The position numbers and the translations under genes were made by a program. The notes beneath the pieces were generated by a model. That model did not search any database. It had not been told where the DNA came from and saw nothing but the letters and a program-made list of their open reading frames with translations. From Devosia sp. (GTDB taxonomy: Bacteria; Pseudomonadota; Alphaproteobacteria; Rhizobiales; Devosiaceae), in NCBI RefSeq assembly GCF_017307495.1, contig NZ_JAFKHE010000015.1, positions 272,577 to 336,576 on the forward strand: DNA of 64,000 nucleotides, read 5' to 3'. Positions 28,195 to 36,802 of the stretch are shown here, in pieces. Position 1 is the first letter of the stretch; each line of letters opens with the position of its first letter.

Positions 28195-28212
28195 GTAAAC
28201 CGACCAGTTTAC
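28195..28212. promoter_or_regulatory. inverted repeat upstream of the TPR protein gene
   Basis: GTAAAC-N6-GTTTAC is a perfect 6-bp dyad 28 bp before the GTG start. Just upstream GTAACAAG occurs twice (28171 and 28182). It is a possible regulator site in an otherwise featureless 284-bp gap. Confidence 0.35.
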
Positions 28213-28240
28213 GCCGTCGGTCGACCGCAAGGGGATTCTC

Positions 28241-29959
28241 GTGAGCGACAGCATTCCGCCCCGCGAGGAGGTGGAGGCCGCCCTGGCGCGTGCCACCGAG
28301 TGGCCGGGACTGGCGCGTTCGCCGCAATTGGTGAGGTTTCTCAATTACATAGTCGAGGCGCGTCTCGCCGGAAACGAGACTGCGATCAAAGCCTATTCGA
28401 TTGCCGTGGACGTGTTCGGGCGGCCGCCGAGCTTCGATCCGCAGAGCGACCCGATCGTGCGTGTGCAGGCCCGGCGGCTGCGTTCGGCGCTGGAGGAGTA
28501 TTACAGCGACGCCGGGCGCGCGGAGAGCATCAGGTTCAGCCTGCCGGTGGGACGTTACATCCCCGAATTCGTCCGCGTGGGGGCCGATGGCGTCCTCGAA
28601 CAGCCCAGGGTGGTCGCGGCGCCGGAGCCCGTCGAGCCGGAAACGCAACGTCCGATCCTGGCCCGATTGGACGACATCATCCTCATCATCATGCTGACCG
28701 GGGTAGCGCTCGGCATCGCCCTGATCACCACGCAGGTGCTGAACCAGCGGGGCCCGCGGCTGGCCGTGCCCGAACTGCCGCGCGTCTCTGTTGCCGAGTT
28801 CACCTCCGTCGCTGCGGCCAATGCCGCCAGCATCAGCGTCGCCGGCCTGGCGGTGGAACTGGTCACCGACCTCGATCTGTTTCCCTATGTCGAGGCGGTC
28901 TATCTCCGGCGTCCCGGCGACGCCGGCGAACAGCCGGCTGCATTCGAACTGACCGGGATTGCCCGGACCGACGGAGGCGAGGTGCAGATCACCGCCAGCC
29001 TGAAGCGATCGGGGTCGGATGCCGCCATCTGGAGCATGACGCAGAAGCTGCCCGCCGCAGAGGTGCCGGCCAGCCTCGACCGCCTGTCGGGCGCCTTCGC
29101 CGATCAGCTAGGGGCGATCGATGGGCCCCTCCATGCCGACACCATCCGGTGGCTCGCCGACCACCCGGACCTCTCGGGCTACGAGACGGAGTATCTGTGC
29201 GGCGTGCTGTTCACGCTCTATCGCGAGAAGGCGGTGGCCGCCGATGGGCAACGGGCGCGGGCCTGCGTGGCCGGCCTGCTCAGGGCGCAACCCAAGTCCG
29301 CCGCCGCCCTGGCGATGAGCGGAACGCTGCTGCTGGATGCGACCCTGCGCACGCAGCCGCCCGGCGCAACCGACCCCGAGCCACTGGCCGAGGCGGAACG
29401 GCGGATCGAGCAGGCGATCAAGCTGGCCTCGACCTCAAGCCAGGTCTGGCGCGAGTATGCCTTCTACCTCGAGCAGACCGGCCGCTTCGGAGAGGCGGCG
29501 GCTGCCTTCAATTCCGCGCTCCAGCTCAACCCCTCAAACCTTGATGCGGTCGCCGGATACGGTCGCCTGCTGCTCCTTCAGGGTCCGTCCGACAAGGGGC
29601 GGCAACTGGCGGAGGAGGCGTTGCGTCGATCGCTTTCGGCACCCGCCTGGTATCACGAGGCAACGGCGTTTGACGCATTGCGCACGCACGCCTACAACCG
29701 CGCGCTGTCGGAAGCCGAGGCGCTGTTGAGCGGCGACGCCGAAATGGCTTCCGTCATCGGGACCGTGGCGGCGAGCCGCCTCGGGTACCAGGACGTGCTC
29801 AATCGTTATATCGCGCAACTGCTCGAGGTGACGCGGTTTCGCCGCTTCGGTATCCTACCGGTACTCCGCCAGCGGCTCGGCGACGACGCCCTGGTTCTGG
29901 AGATTGCCCGCGAACTGGCCGCGGCGGGAATCGACCGGGCGGCGCTGGACGGGCCGTAA
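28241..29959 (+). CDS. membrane-anchored TPR protein, possible signalling role
   Basis: 572 residues. A cytosolic N-terminal domain of about 110 residues (PQLVRFLNYIVEARL, 'DPIVRVQARRLRSALEEYY', 'GRYIPEF') of a type common in rhizobia that may bind DNA, one transmembrane helix near 147-166, and a large C-terminal part with TPR-like helices ('AEAERRIEQAIKLAS', 'GEAAAAFNSALQLNP'). Architecture recalls CadC/ToxR-like or adenylate-cyclase-associated proteins, but no catalytic domain is present. It starts at GTG with AAGGGGA 8 bp upstream. Function unknown. Confidence 0.72.
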   Translation: MSDSIPPREEVEAALARATEWPGLARSPQLVRFLNYIVEARLAGNETAIKAYSIAVDVFGRPPSFDPQSDPIVRVQARRLRSALEEYYSDAGRAESIRFSLPVGRYIPEFVRVGADGVLEQPRVVAAPEPVEPETQRPILARLDDIILIIMLTGVALGIALITTQVLNQRGPRLAVPELPRVSVAEFTSVAAANAASISVAGLAVELVTDLDLFPYVEAVYLRRPGDAGEQPAAFELTGIARTDGGEVQITASLKRSGSDAAIWSMTQKLPAAEVPASLDRLSGAFADQLGAIDGPLHADTIRWLADHPDLSGYETEYLCGVLFTLYREKAVAADGQRARACVAGLLRAQPKSAAALAMSGTLLLDATLRTQPPGATDPEPLAEAERRIEQAIKLASTSSQVWREYAFYLEQTGRFGEAAAAFNSALQLNPSNLDAVAGYGRLLLLQGPSDKGRQLAEEALRRSLSAPAWYHEATAFDALRTHAYNRALSEAEALLSGDAEMASVIGTVAASRLGYQDVLNRYIAQLLEVTRFRRFGILPVLRQRLGDDALVLEIARELAAAGIDRAALDGP

Positions 29960-29994
29960 GCGGCAGATTTCGACCCGTAGTTACTGGAGTTTCC

Positions 29995-30996
29995 ATGGTT
30001 TTCCGCGCCCTCGTCACCGACCGCCCAGTTGGAGGAGGCGTGGCCAGTCGGGTCGAGTCGGTCGACGAATCGCGCCTGCCGCAAGGGGACGTGCTGGTGT
30101 CGGTCGAGTGGACCGGACTCAACTACAAGGATGCGCTCTGCCTCGCCGGGCAGGGCGGGCTGGTGAAGACCTATCCGCACGTGGGGGGCATCGACTTCGC
30201 CGGCCGGGTGATCGAGAGCGGCGATGCGCGCTACCATCCGGGGCAGGCGGTGCTGCTGACCGGCTGGCGCGTCGGCGAACTCACCTGGGGCGGCTTTGCG
30301 CAGCGGGCGCGGGTGAAGGCCGACTGGCTGGTGCCGTTGCCCAAGCGGTTCTCGAGCCGCACCGCCATGATGCTGGGGACGGCGGGGCTCGCGGCGATGC
30401 TGGCGGTCAACCGGCTGCAGGCCCAGGGGGTGAAGGCGGGTGACGGGGAGGTCCTGGTCACCGGCGCTGCCGGCGGGGTCGGCAGCATCGCGGTGCTGCT
30501 GCTCGCGCGGCTGGGCTATCGCGTCGTCGCCGGAACGGGCCGTACGGAGCGGGCGGAGCTGCTCACGCGGCTCGGGGCAAGCCGCATCGTCGGCCGCGAC
30601 GAGTTGCTGGCGGGGTCGGGCAAGGTGCTCGGCAAGGAGATCTGGGCCGGGGCCATCGACAATGTCGGCGGTCCGCTATTGGGCGAAGTGCTCAAGGGCG
30701 TGCGCCGTGGCGGCGCCGTGGCCGCGGTGGGCAATGCCGGCGGGCGGAACTGGGACGCCAGCGTGATCCCGTTCATCCTGCGCGGCATCTCGCTGTGCGG
30801 CATCGACACGGTGATGCAGCCCTACGAGGCGCGCGTGGCGGCCTGGGACCGGCTGACGACGCTGTTCGTGCCGGCTGCGTTCGAACCGGTGCTGACGGAG
30901 GCGGGCCTCGAGGACCTGCCCGGGCTGGCCGACCGGATGCTGAAGGGCGAAGTTGCCGGCCGGGTGATCGTCAATCCGCGCGATCCGTCGACCTGA
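29995..30996 (+). CDS. acuI: AcuI/YhdH-type acrylyl-CoA reductase (MDR family)
   Basis: 333 residues of the zinc-free medium-chain reductase family. 'VEWTGLNYKDALCLAGQGG' and 'GGIDFAGRV' near the N-terminus and the NADPH motif GAAGGVGS are typical of AcuI. It reduces acryloyl-CoA to propanoyl-CoA, detoxifying acrylate and related electrophiles. It stands alone, 35 bp after the TPR gene and before a repeat copy. Confidence 0.85.
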   Translation: MVFRALVTDRPVGGGVASRVESVDESRLPQGDVLVSVEWTGLNYKDALCLAGQGGLVKTYPHVGGIDFAGRVIESGDARYHPGQAVLLTGWRVGELTWGGFAQRARVKADWLVPLPKRFSSRTAMMLGTAGLAAMLAVNRLQAQGVKAGDGEVLVTGAAGGVGSIAVLLLARLGYRVVAGTGRTERAELLTRLGASRIVGRDELLAGSGKVLGKEIWAGAIDNVGGPLLGEVLKGVRRGGAVAAVGNAGGRNWDASVIPFILRGISLCGIDTVMQPYEARVAAWDRLTTLFVPAAFEPVLTEAGLEDLPGLADRMLKGEVAGRVIVNPRDPST

Positions 30997-31014
30997 GGGC
31001 TCCGCGGGCCGGGC

Positions 31015-31112
31015 GCCCCTCACCCTGACCCTCTCCCCAGAGGGGCGAGGGGACGTTTGTGGCGCTGCCGGTGAGCCCCCTCGCCCCTCTGGGGAGGGCT
31101 GGGGTGAGGGGG
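31015..31112. repeat. G-rich palindromic intergenic repeat (family B), copy 3
   Basis: Ends CCCCTCACC and GGTGAGGGG match copy 2 exactly. The inner palindromes read CTCTCCCCAGAGGGGCGAGGGG and CCCCTCGCCCCTCTGGGGAG. It fills the gap between convergent genes. Confidence 0.8.
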
Positions 31113-31130
31113 TAGTCCCACGTATCGACG

Positions 31131-31463
31131 TCAGTGCAAGGCGGTCTTCGAGAACAGGTTGATGACGAGCACACCGGCCATGATCAGCGCCATGCCGACG
31201 ATGGCCGGCAGGTCGAGCAGCTGTTTGTAGACGAGCCAGCCGGCCAGCGAGATCAGCACGATGCCGACGCCGGACCAGATGGCGTAGGCGACGCCGACCG
31301 GCATGGTCCGCAAGGTCAGCGACAGGAAATAGAAGGCGACGACGTAGCCGGCGATCGAGATGGCCGAGGGCCAGAGCTGGGTGAAGCCGTCGGCGGCGCG
31401 CAGCGCCGTGGTGGCGATGACCTCGGCGACGATGGCGACGGAAAGGTAGAGGTAGGCGATCAT
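31131..31463 (-). CDS. SMR family multidrug exporter (EmrE-like)
   Basis: 110 residues in four helices. The key proton/drug-binding Glu14 is present (SVAIVAEVIATTAL) and 'AYAIWSGVGIVLISLAGW' is the conserved third helix. It exports cationic compounds as a dimer. ATG 31463 has GGAG 9 bp upstream; the longer frame back to 31553 starts inside the family A repeat. Confidence 0.93.
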   Translation of the reverse strand: MIAYLYLSVAIVAEVIATTALRAADGFTQLWPSAISIAGYVVAFYFLSLTLRTMPVGVAYAIWSGVGIVLISLAGWLVYKQLLDLPAIVGMALIMAGVLVINLFSKTALH

Positions 31464-31498
31464 CGAGGTTCGCTCCGCTGATGCCCTTTCATCCACGG

Positions 31499-31583
31499 AG
31501 TCAGTCCCGCGAAAGCGGGAACCTCTGATCTGATGCCGCCCGCAGCATCGCAAACGGAGCTCCCCGCTTTCGCGGGGATGACC
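31499..31583. repeat. CGAAAGC palindromic repeat (family A)
   Basis: TCCCGCGAAAGCGGGA (31505-31520) and CCCCGCTTTCGCGGGG (31562-31577) are separated by about 40 bp and followed by ATGAC. Each end is a hairpin and the two ends also pair with each other. Confidence 0.8.
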
Positions 31584-31634
31584 CGGTGAGGGTGGGGGAT
31601 GACCCCGTGGTGGAGGCGGGACGGTGCCAACCCG

Positions 31635-32945
31635 TCAGCCAAAATACTTGCCGGCCAGCCGGACGAAGGCGGCGCCGCGTTCCTCGAAGTTCCTGAACGC
31701 CTTGCCGGGGGCCTCGAGCTGGCCGTAGCTCGGCGCTCCGGGCGAGAGGATGACCGTGTCGAACTTCGCCTTGCGGCCCGCCAGTGCCTTCAGCGCCTCG
31801 TCCAGCGTGCCGGCCTCGATGACTTCGATCTCGGGCGCCGCGGCGTAGGTGAGCGTGGCGAGGCGGTCGCCGGTGACCGGCAGGCACACGAGCACGGTGA
31901 CGCCGCGCGGGGCGAGCAGCTGCGCGAGTTCGGCATAGTCCTGCTGGCGCTCGTGGCCGCCGGCGACGAGCGCGAGGCGCGTACCTTCGTAGGCGGCGAG
32001 CGCCGCCTTGGTGGCCTCGGGGGTGGTCGAGATCGAGTCGTTGACGAAGGTGACGCCGCCGATCGCATGTTCTTCGAGCCGGTGCGGGAGCGGGGCGAAC
32101 TTGCCGATGCCGCGCACCACGCCTTCGAGGTCGGCGCCGGCCCGCATGGCGATCTGGGCGGCCAGCACGGCGTTGTTCAGATTGTGTTCACCTTTGAGGC
32201 GGCTGCGCGACACCGCCGTGGCAATGCGGTCATGAATGAAGGGCGCGAGCGGGGGGATCAGGCGCTTCTGGTCGCGCAGCGCCGCCATGACCAGCGGGTG
32301 GCCGAGCGCCCCGACGCCGAGCGCCACCGGGAACGGGGCGTCGCGGTCGATCAGGTTGAGCTTGTCGGCATAGTAGCGCTCGACGGTGCGGTGCCAGTCC
32401 GTATGCTCGGGCGAAAGGTTTGTAATTGCTGCGATATCGGGCGTGAACGCCATATCGGCAGTCTGGTAGCTCGAGAGCTCGAAGACGATGATCGGGTGCT
32501 TGTCGGCGATCTCGAGCGGCGCGAGGCCGACATTGCCGGCGAGGCCGGCGTCGAGGCCGGACTCGGTCAGCATCAGGTGGACCAGCGTCGCCGTCGTCGA
32601 CTTGCCCTTGGTGCCCGAGATCGCGATGACCTTGCGCCCGGCGCGATATTCCTCGCCCCACAGGTTGAGGTTCGACGTGACGGCGATGCCGGCCTCGCGC
32701 GCCATGGCGAAGACGGGGCGATAGCGCGACACGCCGGGGCTCTTGACGATGGTCGAAAACAGTTTCGAGTCAATGGCTTGCGTCAGGTCGGCGGGGGCGA
32801 TGAAGGTCGTGTCCTCGACATCGGCCTCGCCGCTGTCGACGGTGACATAGACCCTGGTGCGCGGGGCCTTGGCCTTGATGAAGGCGCGGGTGGAGCGGGC
32901 CTCGCGGCCGGCGCCGTAGAGCAGGACGGGTTCGTCAAAGCGCAT
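31635..32945 (-). CDS. murD2: MurD2: UDP-MurNAc-L-alanine:L-glutamate ligase
   Basis: 436 residues of the Mur ligase family: ATP loop GTKGKST (111-117), 'LSSYQTADM', 'NLSPEHTDWHR' and 'KGEHNLNN'. On sequence alone it is a MurD. Coupling to murL (11-bp overlap) identifies it as the MurD2 type, which in Xanthomonas adds L-Glu to UDP-MurNAc-L-Ala for later epimerisation. It also lies outside a dcw cluster. The L-Glu preference is inferred from context. Confidence 0.85.
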   Translation of the reverse strand: MRFDEPVLLYGAGREARSTRAFIKAKAPRTRVYVTVDSGEADVEDTTFIAPADLTQAIDSKLFSTIVKSPGVSRYRPVFAMAREAGIAVTSNLNLWGEEYRAGRKVIAISGTKGKSTTATLVHLMLTESGLDAGLAGNVGLAPLEIADKHPIIVFELSSYQTADMAFTPDIAAITNLSPEHTDWHRTVERYYADKLNLIDRDAPFPVALGVGALGHPLVMAALRDQKRLIPPLAPFIHDRIATAVSRSRLKGEHNLNNAVLAAQIAMRAGADLEGVVRGIGKFAPLPHRLEEHAIGGVTFVNDSISTTPEATKAALAAYEGTRLALVAGGHERQQDYAELAQLLAPRGVTVLVCLPVTGDRLATLTYAAAPEIEVIEAGTLDEALKALAGRKAKFDTVILSPGAPSYGQLEAPGKAFRNFEERGAAFVRLAGKYFG

Positions 32946-34263
32946 GCGGGGCGACTCGCTCGAAGATGTCCCTCGGGATGAGGTGTTCTGGGCTATCGAT
33001 CATCAGTTCGGCAAGGGCATCGTCGAGGCGCTGGCTGCCGTATTGAGTCAACAGGTCGGGCTTGAGCATTGAAACGATTGGCTCATCAGCCCAGTCGGGG
33101 TGCCGGGTGAGGGCGTGGAGGCAGGCCGCCGCTTCCTCGATCTCGCCGACACATTCCCACGGCTTCTGCCCCGCGAGGCCGGTGAGCTCGCGGAACGAGC
33201 GCTCGTGATTGGGCTGGGCGAGCAGGTCCTGCCCGAAGATGGAGATGAGGCGGGCCTTGTCCATCACGGGCGCGAAGATCAGGAAGACGAAGTGGCACTT
33301 GGGGCACTTGCCGCACCACAGCGGACCGGCGTGGCCGGCGAGCTTGAAGTTCTCGTTGCAGCTCGAGAACACCTGGTCGAAGCGCCGGACGCGAGCGAAC
33401 AGCGCGGCGATACGGGCCTCGGAATAGGGGCGGAGCAGCGAGAAATAGCCGAGGGCGCCGCCGGTGGCGTCACCCAGCACCTCGGCGATCAGGCGCTCGA
33501 AGTCGAGCGACTTGGAGTGCTGGTGGTTGGCCTCGCGGCCGTCGAACTCGACATTGCCCTCGCTGGCCGAGCGCTCGTTGGAGAGGATGATGGCGTTGTA
33601 GGAAAAGAGCAGCGCGGTGAGCGCGGCGATCATCGAGTTGATCGCGGTCGAGGGGACGTGGCCGTTGTAGTAGCCGGGTTCCTTGCCCAGGCGGATCATC
33701 TCGGGGTCGAGCGTGCGCTGCACGTAGAGGGCGGGACGGCCGATCCTGTCGATGGAGCCGAGGATCGGACCCTTGGGGTTGACGGCGAAAGGCGTGAAGT
33801 CGAGGCCCGCGGCTTCCAGCAGCTGCTCGCTGACCAGCGAATCCTTGCCGCCGCCGATGGGGAGGAGGGCCCGGCCGGCGAGGACGGGAGGGGCGGGCCG
33901 CTCGCCTGATGCTTCGGCCGCCTCGATCTCGATCAGGCCGAAGCGCTTGAGGCTGTTGCGGGCGTAGAACTCGCCGAGGCCATTCTCGTAGACGTCGAGG
34001 GCGAAGGCGCGCTCGCGGGCGGTGAGGGGGAACGCCACCTCGATGCGGGTCGGGGCGCGCAGCTTGTAGTAGCTGACGCCGAGGACGAGCGCGGCGAGGC
34101 TCAGCAGCTTGAGGAAGGCCGGGGACCGGGCCGCTTCGGCATCGCCGCCGGGCGGAAAGGCGAGCGTTTCGGTGAAGCGCAGTTCGTTGACGCGGTAGCC
34201 GAAGCGCGCGATGCCCGTGGCCGGGTCGAAGGCAGGCGGCTCGATGGCAAAGGTTTCGGTCAC
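32935..34263 (-). CDS. murL: MurL: UDP-MurNAc-L-Ala-L-Glu epimerase
   Basis: 442 residues. An ATP-pyrophosphatase-like loop GGGKDS (137-142), 'NERSASEGNVEFDGREANHQ' and a Cys-rich segment CGKCPKCHF are family features of MurL, which uses ATP to invert the terminal L-Glu of UDP-MurNAc-L-Ala-L-Glu to D-Glu. GTG 34263 lies 2 bp after the phosphoesterase stop; the frame stays open to 34734 but that part is antisense to nothing conserved and overlaps the upstream gene. It makes a glutamate racemase dispensable for peptidoglycan. Confidence 0.85.
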   Translation of the reverse strand: MTETFAIEPPAFDPATGIARFGYRVNELRFTETLAFPPGGDAEAARSPAFLKLLSLAALVLGVSYYKLRAPTRIEVAFPLTARERAFALDVYENGLGEFYARNSLKRFGLIEIEAAEASGERPAPPVLAGRALLPIGGGKDSLVSEQLLEAAGLDFTPFAVNPKGPILGSIDRIGRPALYVQRTLDPEMIRLGKEPGYYNGHVPSTAINSMIAALTALLFSYNAIILSNERSASEGNVEFDGREANHQHSKSLDFERLIAEVLGDATGGALGYFSLLRPYSEARIAALFARVRRFDQVFSSCNENFKLAGHAGPLWCGKCPKCHFVFLIFAPVMDKARLISIFGQDLLAQPNHERSFRELTGLAGQKPWECVGEIEEAAACLHALTRHPDWADEPIVSMLKPDLLTQYGSQRLDDALAELMIDSPEHLIPRDIFERVAPHAL

Positions 34264-34265
34264 GC

Positions 34266-35159
34266 TCAATAGATCCGCAGGCTGAGTCGCAGGACTATAT
34301 CGGGAGACAGGCGCTGGAAGCCAAACTCGCGCAGCGTGCACTGCCAGGCGGTGCCGAGGCGCTGGATCGAGAACAGGTTGTAGCGCGCCGGATCGTGCCC
34401 GCCGGTGTCGCCCTGCGCCGCGCCCGCCGCGGCGACGCCGACCACCGGCACATCGCCGTTGGGGCCGGGGATGGCAAAGATCGAGGACTGGTGCGTGTGC
34501 CCGTGCAGGATCAGCTCGGCGCCGTGGTCGGCCACGGCCTTGCGGAACAGCCTGGCCCCATAGAGGCCGAGTCGCGGATGGGCCTGCTCCTGGTTGGGCG
34601 GATGGTGGATGAGCACGACGCGGAAATAGCCGCCGTCGCCGAGCAGCTCGAGGCAGCGCGCGAGCCGGTCGGCCTGATCCTGCTCGAACCGGCCGGCGGC
34701 GACCCAGGGCAGGGTGGGCACGGCGCTGTTGCACGAGATGATGGCGACGTCGCCGACGCGGCGCACAAAGGGGAAGTCGGACGGATCCAGCGTCTCGCCG
34801 CGCACGTAGCCGCCCCAGCGATCCATGCCCCTGGCGAGCTGGCCGGGCAGGTAGGCATCATGGTTGCCGGGGCAGAGGCACACCTGCTCGGGCGGGCCGA
34901 CCGTCTCGAGCCAGTTGTGCGTCGTGTTGTATTCCGCATCGAGCGCGAGGTTGACGAGGTCGCCGGTCACGACGGTAAAATCGGGGTTCTGCTCGCGCAT
35001 GTGGCGGACGAGCCTGGTCAGGCCCTCGCCGTCGAGGGTCCGCTCCCGCTTGAGCTTCCAGTTGAGGAAGCCGGTGATCCGCTTGTTCATCAGGTCGCGC
35101 GCCCGAACGGGGGGGAGCGGCGCCAGATGAATGTCGGAAAGATGCGCGAGAGTGATCAT
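34266..35159 (-). CDS. metallophosphoesterase, calcineurin-like
   Basis: 297 residues with the full metal-site set: HLSDIH (near residue 7), GDLVN, GNHD, 'LIHHPPN' and GHTH. It is a predicted cytosolic phosphohydrolase of the CpdA/UDP-LpxH-like superfamily, but the substrate is unknown. ATG 35159 (MITLAHLSD) is the natural family start; the upstream sequence lacks a clear binding site. It heads an operon with murL-murD2, so a role in envelope precursor metabolism is possible. Confidence 0.85.
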   Translation of the reverse strand: MITLAHLSDIHLAPLPPVRARDLMNKRITGFLNWKLKRERTLDGEGLTRLVRHMREQNPDFTVVTGDLVNLALDAEYNTTHNWLETVGPPEQVCLCPGNHDAYLPGQLARGMDRWGGYVRGETLDPSDFPFVRRVGDVAIISCNSAVPTLPWVAAGRFEQDQADRLARCLELLGDGGYFRVVLIHHPPNQEQAHPRLGLYGARLFRKAVADHGAELILHGHTHQSSIFAIPGPNGDVPVVGVAAAGAAQGDTGGHDPARYNLFSIQRLGTAWQCTLREFGFQRLSPDIVLRLSLRIY

Positions 35160-35241
35160 TGCGGGCGTAATGCCATGCGGCGCTCGGCAAGAAAATGGCC
35201 TAAATGGCGCTGCGTTGCCCGAGGACATCGAGGTTACTGAC

Positions 35242-35715
35242 ATGAGGATGAGCGCCTGGCAGACTCTGCGCACGTGGGCGCACCTGTTTCTCGTCGGCGT
35301 CAGGCGGCGGATGGTGCTCGGCGCCCGGGCGGTCCTGATCGACGGCGACAGGGTGCTGCTGCTGCGCCATACCTATATGCCCGGCTGGCATTTCCCGGGG
35401 GGCGGCGTCGAACCGGGGGAGACGGCGGAAGCAGCGGCGCGACGCGAGGCCGAGGAGGAGACCGGCTACCGGGTCGAAGGGCCGATGACCATGCTCGGGC
35501 TCTATCTCCAGGTCAACGCCGCGACCAACCGCGACCATGTGGCCGTCTATGTCGGCCGGCAGGTCCGGCAGGTGAGGCCGTTCGTGCCCAATGGCGAGAT
35601 CGCCGAGATCGGCTGGTTCGCCTTCGACGCGCTGCCCGAGGGCGCCAGCCCCGGCACGGCGCGCCGGGTCGCCGAGATCGCGACGGGGGCGCGCGACTTG
35701 CCCCGATTGTGGTAG
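35242..35715 (+). CDS. NUDIX hydrolase
   Basis: 157 residues with a complete NUDIX box (GGGVEPGETAEAAARREAEEETGYR spans about residues 52-76; Glu pair in REAEEE). An N-terminal hydrophobic stretch (TWAHLFLVGVRRRMVLGARAV) precedes it. Substrate not predictable. ATG 35242 follows GAGGTTACTGAC; a second ATG is 6 bp downstream. Divergent from the phosphoesterase and 9 bp before nudC. Confidence 0.85.
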   Translation: MRMSAWQTLRTWAHLFLVGVRRRMVLGARAVLIDGDRVLLLRHTYMPGWHFPGGGVEPGETAEAAARREAEEETGYRVEGPMTMLGLYLQVNAATNRDHVAVYVGRQVRQVRPFVPNGEIAEIGWFAFDALPEGASPGTARRVAEIATGARDLPRLW

Positions 35716-35724
35716 GCACTGGCC

Positions 35725-36708
35725 ATGTCACCGGACGGAGGGGCTGAGTTGGACTACGGATTTGCATTCAGGCCGGGGGAACTCGACCGGGCGGCGCAGC
35801 TGCGGCCGGCCGACGCGGCGCGGGGCGACGCGCGGGCGCGGGCGCTGGTGTTCTGGCGCGGCAAGATCCTCGCCGACGAGACGGGCCGGCCGGTACCGGT
35901 GGCGCTGGACCACCCGGCCTTCGTCGATGCGCGCGAGGCGCCGCTGTTCGTCGGGCTGACGCCGGACGGACCGCGTTTCGCGGTGGACCTGCCGCTGTGG
36001 TCGCCGCCCGAGGATGCGACGACGATCGGGCAGTTCATCGACCAGAGCCAGCAGGTGCACCCCGGATTTCCGGAGGCGAAGTTCGTCGAGATTCGCGGCC
36101 TGATGCCGCGACTGGCGCGCCTTGACGGCGAGTGCATCGCCACCGGCCGCGCGCTGATCGGCTGGCACGCGGCGCACCGGTTCTGCGCCAATTGCGGTGC
36201 GCCGAGCGCGGTGGAGAGCGCCGGCTGGGTGCGCAAGTGCCCGCAATGCGGCACGCAGCACTTTCCGCGCACCGACCCGGTGGTGATCATGGCGATCACA
36301 CGCGGCGACCGCCTGCTGCTTGGGCGCAGCCCGGCCTGGCCGGAGCGCATGTATTCGCTGCTCGCCGGCTTCGTCGAGCCCGGCGAGACGATCGAGGCCG
36401 CGGTGCGGCGCGAGACGCTGGAGGAGAGCGCCATCAAGGTCGGGCCAGTGCAGTACATCGCCTCGCAGCCCTGGCCGTTCCCGATGTCGCTGATGTTCGG
36501 CTGCCACGGCGAGGCGCTGAGCGAGGAGATCACGGTCGACCCGATGGAGCTGTCCGACGCGCGCTGGGTAAGCCGCGACGAGGTGCTGCAAATCCTGGCC
36601 GGCGCGCATCCCCAGATCAACCAGCCGAGGCCCGGGGCCATCGCGGGCGCGCTGATCGAGGCCTGGGTGCACGGCAAGCTGTTCGACGCGGGGTACTGGG
36701 GGAACTGA
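35725..36708 (+). CDS. nudC: NAD(+) diphosphatase NudC (RNA deNADing-type)
   Basis: 327 residues. A four-Cys zinc site (CANCG...CPQCG), the NUDIX box (GFVEPGETIEAAVRRE...EES) and the diagnostic SQPWPFPMS are all intact. NudC cleaves NADH/NAD and removes NAD caps from RNA. It starts 9 bp after the preceding NUDIX gene, suggesting a two-gene unit. Confidence 0.95.
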   Translation: MSPDGGAELDYGFAFRPGELDRAAQLRPADAARGDARARALVFWRGKILADETGRPVPVALDHPAFVDAREAPLFVGLTPDGPRFAVDLPLWSPPEDATTIGQFIDQSQQVHPGFPEAKFVEIRGLMPRLARLDGECIATGRALIGWHAAHRFCANCGAPSAVESAGWVRKCPQCGTQHFPRTDPVVIMAITRGDRLLLGRSPAWPERMYSLLAGFVEPGETIEAAVRRETLEESAIKVGPVQYIASQPWPFPMSLMFGCHGEALSEEITVDPMELSDARWVSRDEVLQILAGAHPQINQPRPGAIAGALIEAWVHGKLFDAGYWGN

Positions 36709-36802
36709 GGGGGCAGGGGCTCTGTCCTCCGCTCGGGGGGAGAAGGTGCCCGAAGGGCGAAGGGTGCAGAGGCGCTGCGGCTCGATTCGGCCGTGAAGCG
36801 CT

